NCBI GenBank assembly: GCA_947170725.1
Contig: CAMVUM010000030.1
Location: 1-40,136 of the forward strand
Origin: an uncultured Prevotella sp.
Lineage (GTDB): Bacteria > Bacteroidota > Bacteroidia > Bacteroidales > Bacteroidaceae
Reading direction: 5' to 3'
Length of the DNA: 40,136 bases
Shown here: positions 36,103 to 40,136 of the stretch, piece after piece
Layout of the letters: the number at the start of each line of letters is the position of its first letter
Numbering within the stretch: position 1 is the stretch's first letter
Translations under genes and position numbers: made by a program
The notes under the pieces: model-generated
What the model was told of the DNA's origin: nothing
The model's database searches: none
Seen by the model: only the letters and a program-made list of their open reading frames with translations

Positions 36103-37119
36103 TCACTTCACAACGACTTTCTTGCCGTTGATGATGTTGACGCCCTTGGCGGGCTTCTCCAGACGCTGGCCTGCAAGATTGAAGATTGCCTCGTCGGTTG
36201 TCTGGTCAACAGAGACGGCATTGATGCCGGAAGTCTTGCCGTTGATTGAGTAGATAGAGCTTCCCGTTGTGATCTGGTGGCTGCCGTTGTAGACGCTGAG
36301 CTGACCGTAAACGACAACCTCGTCACCTACATTGAGCTGGTCCTCAGCCGTGAACTTCTCGCCATCGAGATAGTAGCCGCGGAAGACATAGAGCTGATTG
36401 TCAGTGGTCTTGTCGTCGCTGATATAGTAGGTGGCATTTCCATACTGTGTCGAAAGTTCCGTGATTTCCGTGATATAGCCTTTCACATAGACATTTGTGG
36501 CGAGACCCTCACCGGCAGTGATAAGCTCGTGTGCCTTGGCGATGGTATATGCCGTCTCGGGAGTGTTGCTGATATCAACGATTTCCGGTTCGTTGCCGGC
36601 CTCATAGTAGGCAACCTTAGAGATTGTGATCAGTCCGTTGCTTGTTCCTGCCTGACAGTCGAACGTGAACCGATAGTAGAGGTCAGCCCCTGTTTTTGTC
36701 ACGTTGAAAACCATGTCACCCTTGCCAAGTTCCTTTGCCGTAACATTCTCAACCACGTTCGTGAATGCCTCGTCGGAAGCCACGGTCAGTGTGATGGAAT
36801 TTACCTTGCTGACCGTCATGGCGTCGATAGTCATGACGATTGAGCCGATAGCCTTGTCCATCTTGGCTGTCTCGATGTAGGCCACAGACTCAACGTTCTT
36901 ACGTCCGCACTTGATATATGCCCATCCGTTCTTGTTGTTGTTGAAGTTCTTGATAGTCCATGTGAAGTTATCCACTGTAGCCGTCCAAGTCTCTGTATAG
37001 GCACTGACTTCATTGCTGTTTCCATCCGGAAAGGTCAGAGTCTTGTAAGCATCGGCAAATGAGAACGTGCTTATGAATGCAAGAACTGCAATTAATGAAT
37101 AGCGTAAAGTTTTGTTCAT
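36103..37119 (-). CDS. Secreted OB-fold-like protein with type IX-like tail
   Basis: A 338-residue protein with a signal peptide (about 1-23, ending FSFADA). The first part (about 25-170) is a beta-rich domain with WTWTIKNFNNNKNGWAYIKCG. Residues about 185-290 resemble the OB-fold domain often annotated DUF6359 or OB-fold nucleic-acid-binding-like on Bacteroidales surface proteins (TNVYVKGYITEI, NATYYISDDK, LNVGDEVVVYGQL). The last 30 residues form the IFNLAGQRL ... KGVNIINGKKVVVK tail. The ligand is unknown, and a nucleic-acid role is not implied for an exported OB fold. It has its own promoter and terminator and appears monocistronic. DUF assignment is from memory. Confidence 0.78.
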   Translation of the reverse strand: MNKTLRYSLIAVLAFISTFSFADAYKTLTFPDGNSNEVSAYTETWTATVDNFTWTIKNFNNNKNGWAYIKCGRKNVESVAYIETAKMDKAIGSIVMTIDAMTVSKVNSITLTVASDEAFTNVVENVTAKELGKGDMVFNVTKTGADLYYRFTFDCQAGTSNGLITISKVAYYEAGNEPEIVDISNTPETAYTIAKAHELITAGEGLATNVYVKGYITEITELSTQYGNATYYISDDKTTDNQLYVFRGYYLDGEKFTAEDQLNVGDEVVVYGQLSVYNGSHQITTGSSIYSINGKTSGINAVSVDQTTDEAIFNLAGQRLEKPAKGVNIINGKKVVVK

Positions 37120-37163
37120 AATAATACGTTTTTAATTAATGACTTTGTTTATACTTTCAAATG

Positions 37164-37194
37164 CAAAAGTAGCGAAAAATAGCTAACGGCCAAA
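37164..37194 (-). promoter_or_regulatory. Promoter of the OB-fold secreted protein gene
   Basis: Minus-strand TACTTTTG at 37164-37171 and TTTG at 37191-37194 with 19 bases between match the Bacteroidetes promoter, 45 bases upstream of the ATG. Confidence 0.75.
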
Positions 37195-37219
37195 GTATTA
37201 TTCCGTTAAATTTATATTA

Positions 37220-37328
37220 AAACCCACCCCAACCCTTCCGAAGGGAGGGAACCCTATATGTCATTGAGTGACTGGAATGGAACAAAACATGTCCCGCTCC
37301 TTCCCTTCGGAAGGGTTGGGGTGGGTTT
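37220..37328. repeat. Inverted-repeat element with perfect 27-bp arms at the end of rnc
   Basis: Arms at 37220-37246 and 37302-37328 are exact reverse complements, of the CCCACCCC...CTTCCGAAGGG family, around a 55-base centre. Each arm contains a smaller palindrome, CCCTTCCGAAGGG. The right arm ends in the last base of the rnc stop codon. It may also serve as a transcript-ending or RNA-stabilising structure. Confidence 0.9.
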
Positions 37329-38461
37329 CAATCCGTATATGCGGCAGCCTCAGCGGCCGCGATAATGTCTTCTTTTGATGGTTCGGACGGACAAGCCGTG
37401 ATGTCTGACAGGTCAAATTCGTCTTTATCCTCCGTTTTCTTTTCTTCAGGACGCTTCGTTCCTGATTCCCCGCCCTGCGCGTCCTGACGCTGTTCCGGAC
37501 GGCGCGTGCTTCGGCGCTCACGCTTCGAGCGCTCACTGCGGGTGGTTTCAGCCTCCTGGTTGTCCGCGGTTGGAGAAGCAGAAGCGGTGTTCTCCGCCAG
37601 AGGAGTCTCAGAGACAGATTCGATGATGAAATCCGCCTTCTGTTCCGTGTCGGGAACGTTCATCACAGGTTCCTCTTCCATCTTCGTCCGGTTGGCCTTG
37701 GCGGTGAACACGGCGTCGATGAACTGCGGTTCGCGACGCAACCTCTGAAGCGTCTCCTTCGAAGCGAGCTGCTGGCTCTCCTTCTTGGAATAGCCGCGGC
37801 CTGTTCCTGCATCCATCCCTTCTATGACAACCTGATAGACGAAGACCGGGCTGCTATTCTCGTCCTTCTTCTGTTCTATGAGCTTGAAATCCATGCGGAC
37901 ACGGTTCTTCTGGGTCCACTCCAGCAGTTTGCTCTTGAAGTTCACCTCCTTATAGGCCACCTTGTCTATATTGATTAGCTGGGCGAGGATGCGCTTCTTC
38001 ATGAATCGCATACAGGCATTATATCCGCGGTCCAGATATATTGCCCCGACAAGAGCCTCGAAAGCGTTGCCGCCCATGTAGCTGTTGTGGGAATGGGAGT
38101 GGCCGGCCGACATGATAAGACGGCAGAGGCCCATCTCGTTGGCCAGACGGTTGAGCGTGTCGCGCTGTACGAGCTTGCTGCGGGTATTGGTCAGAAAGCC
38201 TTCGCGCTTACCCTCAAAATGGCGGTAGACGATGTCGCCGACAACGGCGTCCAGCACTGCGTCACCCAGAAATTCCAGACGTTCGTTGTTCAGCGGACGC
38301 CCTTTGGCGTTACGCCGTGACACGCTCTTGTGCATCAGCGCCAGCTTATAGTAGTCGATGTGGCGCGGATAGAAGCCCATGATGTCGTAGAGAGACGAAA
38401 AAAGCTCCTTGTCCTTGCGGAAAGGGAGCTTTATTCTATCTATGATGTTGTTTTCCAGCAT
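37328..38461 (-). CDS. rnc: Ribonuclease III with long charged C-terminal tail
   Basis: A 377-residue protein that cleaves double-stranded RNA in rRNA processing and RNA turnover. The nuclease domain carries the signature NERLEFLGDAVLDAVVGD near residues 60-80 and GNAFEALVGAIYLDRG with the second acidic site. A double-stranded RNA-binding domain follows at about 190-260 (FKSKLLEWTQKN, GTGRGYSKKESQQLASKETL). The remaining 115 residues are a low-complexity tail rich in Glu, Lys and Arg, so the protein is longer than typical RNase III (about 225-250). I chose the ATG at 38461 (MLENNIIDRIKLPF), 4 bases after the fabF stop. A frame starting at 38500 would overlap fabF. The TGA stop overlaps a palindromic element. 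Confidence 0.93.
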   Translation of the reverse strand: MLENNIIDRIKLPFRKDKELFSSLYDIMGFYPRHIDYYKLALMHKSVSRRNAKGRPLNNERLEFLGDAVLDAVVGDIVYRHFEGKREGFLTNTRSKLVQRDTLNRLANEMGLCRLIMSAGHSHSHNSYMGGNAFEALVGAIYLDRGYNACMRFMKKRILAQLINIDKVAYKEVNFKSKLLEWTQKNRVRMDFKLIEQKKDENSSPVFVYQVVIEGMDAGTGRGYSKKESQQLASKETLQRLRREPQFIDAVFTAKANRTKMEEEPVMNVPDTEQKADFIIESVSETPLAENTASASPTADNQEAETTRSERSKRERRSTRRPEQRQDAQGGESGTKRPEEKKTEDKDEFDLSDITACPSEPSKEDIIAAAEAAAYTD

Positions 38462-38465
38462 ATTT

Positions 38466-39728
38466 TTACTCGGCATACTTCTTGAAGATGACGCATGCAT
38501 TGTGGCCGCCGAAACCGAACGTGTTGCTCATGGCAGCGCGCACCTCGCGCTTCTGTGCCACGTTGAACGTGAAGTTCAGATTGTAGTCGATTTCTTCGTC
38601 GCGGTCATCCTCCTCATGGTTGATTGTCGGAGGAATGATGCCGTTCTTGACGGCAAGCACAGTAGCCATGGCCTCAACAGCACCGGCAGCACCCAGCAGG
38701 TGGCCCGTCATTGACTTGGTGGAGCTGATGTTCAACTTGTATGCGGCATCGCCAAAGACAGCCTTGATGGCTTTGGCCTCAGAAATGTCACCAACGGGAG
38801 TTGATGTTCCGTGAACGTTGATGTAGTCGATATCCTCGGGCTTCAGACCGGCGTCCTTCAGAGCGTTCTCCATAACGAGACGCGCGCCGAGTCCTTCGGG
38901 ATGGGAAGCCGTGATGTGGTGGGCATCGGCGCTGGCGCCCTCACCAACCATTTCGGCGTAGATCTTCGCTCCGCGTGCCTTTGCATGTTCGAGCTCCTCG
39001 AGGATGAGACAGCCCGCACCTTCACCCATGATGAAGCCGTCACGGCTCTTGCTGAACGGACGTGAAGCGTGGCTCGGGTCGTCATTGCGTGTGGAAAGGG
39101 CGTGCATGGCGTTGAAACCGCCGACACCCGTAGCACAGATGGCCGCCTCGGCGCCACCGCTGACAATGACGTCTGCCTTGCCCAGACGAATCTGGTTGAA
39201 AGCGTCTGCCAGAGCGTTGCTCGAAGAAGCGCATGCAGAAGTCGTAGCATAGTTGGGGCCGTGGAAGCCGAAGTGTATGGAAATCTGGCCGGCAGCGATA
39301 TCGGCAATCATTTTGGGGATGAAGAAGGGATTGAACTTCGGTCCCATGTCCTCATGCTGTCCGTAATACTTAACCTCGTCCTCGAAAGTCTTTATACCAC
39401 CGATACCCACACCGAAGATTACTCCGACGCGGTTCTTATCGACAGTCTCCAGATTGATGGCGCTGTCATTGACAGCCTGCACGGCAGAAACGAAAGCCAG
39501 CTGGGTGTAGCGGTCCATCTTGCGAACTTCCTTGCGGTCGATATAGTCCGTGACATTGAGGTTCTTCACCTCGCAACCGAACTGTGTCTTGAACTTGGAC
39601 GCGTCAAACAGCGTGATAGGCGCTGCGCCGCTCACTCCGTTGATAAGGCTGTTCCATGTCTCCTCAGTGGTGTTGCCAACCGGAGTGACGGCTCCAAGTC
39701 CTGTTACAACAACTCTTTTTAATTCCAT
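38466..39728 (-). CDS. fabF: 3-oxoacyl-[acyl-carrier-protein] synthase II
   Basis: A 420-residue condensing enzyme of fatty acid elongation that joins malonyl-ACP to an acyl-ACP in the cytoplasm. The Cys-His-His triad is visible: Cys166 (TTSACASSSNAL), His306 (NVHGTSTPVGD) and His343 (MTGHLLGAAGA). The N terminus RVVVTGLGAVTPVGN is typical. It sits between acpP, encoding its carrier protein, and rnc on the same strand, an order common in Bacteroidales. The spacer to rnc is 4 bases, so the two are surely co-transcribed and perhaps translationally linked. Confidence 0.97.
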   Translation of the reverse strand: MELKRVVVTGLGAVTPVGNTTEETWNSLINGVSGAAPITLFDASKFKTQFGCEVKNLNVTDYIDRKEVRKMDRYTQLAFVSAVQAVNDSAINLETVDKNRVGVIFGVGIGGIKTFEDEVKYYGQHEDMGPKFNPFFIPKMIADIAAGQISIHFGFHGPNYATTSACASSSNALADAFNQIRLGKADVIVSGGAEAAICATGVGGFNAMHALSTRNDDPSHASRPFSKSRDGFIMGEGAGCLILEELEHAKARGAKIYAEMVGEGASADAHHITASHPEGLGARLVMENALKDAGLKPEDIDYINVHGTSTPVGDISEAKAIKAVFGDAAYKLNISSTKSMTGHLLGAAGAVEAMATVLAVKNGIIPPTINHEEDDRDEEIDYNLNFTFNVAQKREVRAAMSNTFGFGGHNACVIFKKYAE

Positions 39729-39756
39729 GATTGTAAAAATGAAGGATTATGAAAAA

Positions 39757-39862
39757 GAAATTGAGAACTGAGAATTGAGAATTATGACCGCTCTTCACCG
39801 GCTGTTCTGTGCCAGCTCCGTGACGTTGCGGCATAATTGTCAATTATCAATTCTCAATTTCG
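39757..39862. repeat. AATTGAGAATTATG-type inverted repeat between acpP and fabF
   Basis: Arms at 39757-39787 and 39832-39862 are reverse complements over about 30 bases with three mismatches. The 44-base centre is GC-richer and unremarkable. It takes up most of the 153-base acpP-fabF spacer. Confidence 0.75.
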
Positions 39863-39881
39863 TCAAAACGTTGAATTTGAT

Positions 39882-40118
39882 TTATTTTGCGTTCTCTTCG
39901 ATGTAAGAGATAGCATCACCGACTGTACCGATCTTCTCTGCCTTGTCATCGGGAATAGAGATACCGAACTCCTTCTCAAATTCCATAATCAGCTCTACGG
40001 TATCCAGTGAGTCAGCACCCAGATCGTTAGTGAAGCTTGCTTCGGGCTTTACCTCTGCCTCGTCCACACCAAGTTTGTCAACGATGATTGCCTTTACTTT
40101 TGATTCAATTTCTGACAT
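39882..40118 (-). CDS. acpP: Acyl carrier protein
   Basis: A 78-residue acidic protein with the phosphopantetheine attachment site [11 protein letters not shown] (Ser37), followed by the conserved [24 protein letters not shown]. It carries growing acyl chains for fatty acid synthesis in the cytoplasm and also feeds the lipid A pathway, to which LpxH in this window belongs. The length is normal. fabF follows on the same strand after 153 bases that contain an inverted repeat. The promoter lies beyond the window edge. Confidence 0.98.
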   Translation of the reverse strand: MSEIESKVKAIIVDKLGVDEAEVKPEASFTNDLGADSLDTVELIMEFEKEFGISIPDDKAEKIGTVGDAISYIEENAK

Positions 40119-40136
40119 AATTGTAATGTTTTAATG

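Overview
The window reads as a stretch of chromosome from a Bacteroidales bacterium, most likely a Prevotellaceae (Prevotella-like) member. The evidence is the 16S sequence at the left edge, Bacteroidetes-type promoters (TTTG, about 19 bases, then TAnnTTTG) in front of several genes, an acpP-fabF-rnc cluster, a fused-subunit 2-oxoacid:ferredoxin oxidoreductase, and several secreted proteins with a Por/type IX-like C-terminal tail. Genus and species cannot be settled from this sequence alone. No phage, plasmid, transposase gene, CRISPR array or tRNA gene was recognised.

Layout. 1-1385 is a 16S rRNA gene on the minus strand, cut at its 3' end by the window edge, with leader and promoter up to about 1657. 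1994-6733 (minus) holds a DUF5723-like outer-membrane protein, a large lipoprotein, LpxH and a SufT/MIP18-like protein. 7281-10339 (plus) is korA-korB. 10527-17144 (minus) is a 2205-residue secreted protein. It is preceded by a cobalamin riboswitch (17434-17600) with its own promoter. 17633-18322 has no gene but carries two strongly palindromic sequences. 18323-21776 is a divergent pair: a TGS-domain nucleoside kinase (minus) and a Na/phosphate symporter with PhoU-like tail (plus). 21802-22243 is a palindromic element. 22261-25033 (minus) is a pectate lyase operon. 25338-26660 (minus) is an O-methyltransferase and AroQ, divergent from xerD (plus). 28142-32939 (plus) is an M16 metallopeptidase and a PKD-domain secreted protein. 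33193-37119 (minus) is mutS and an OB-fold secreted protein. 37328-40118 (minus) is rnc, fabF and acpP.

The most notable signal is the cobalamin riboswitch placed directly in front of the giant secreted protein. That protein's C-terminal part matches DUF4465, the domain type I recall from the Bacteroides surface B12-binding protein BtuH. Its remaining 1850 residues are CUB-like repeats alternating with sialidase-associated N-terminal-type domains, then a right-handed beta-helix. A B12-repressed surface protein of this size and architecture is a good candidate for an undescribed cobalamin-acquisition factor. The link is inferred, not shown.

A second theme is the intergenic space. Many gene boundaries are filled by inverted-repeat elements of at least three families: GC-rich CCCACCCC arms; 45-bp TAATCACACCTCT units; AATTGAGAATTATG tracts. 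They abut, or are read into, coding sequences. They supply or border stop codons of aroQ and rnc, form nearly the whole sufT-lpxH spacer, and encode N-terminal residues of KorB and the O-methyltransferase.

Four secreted proteins share a C-terminal tail that looks like a short type IX sorting signal. One of them is a 119-residue protein just upstream of a pectate lyase that lacks the tail.
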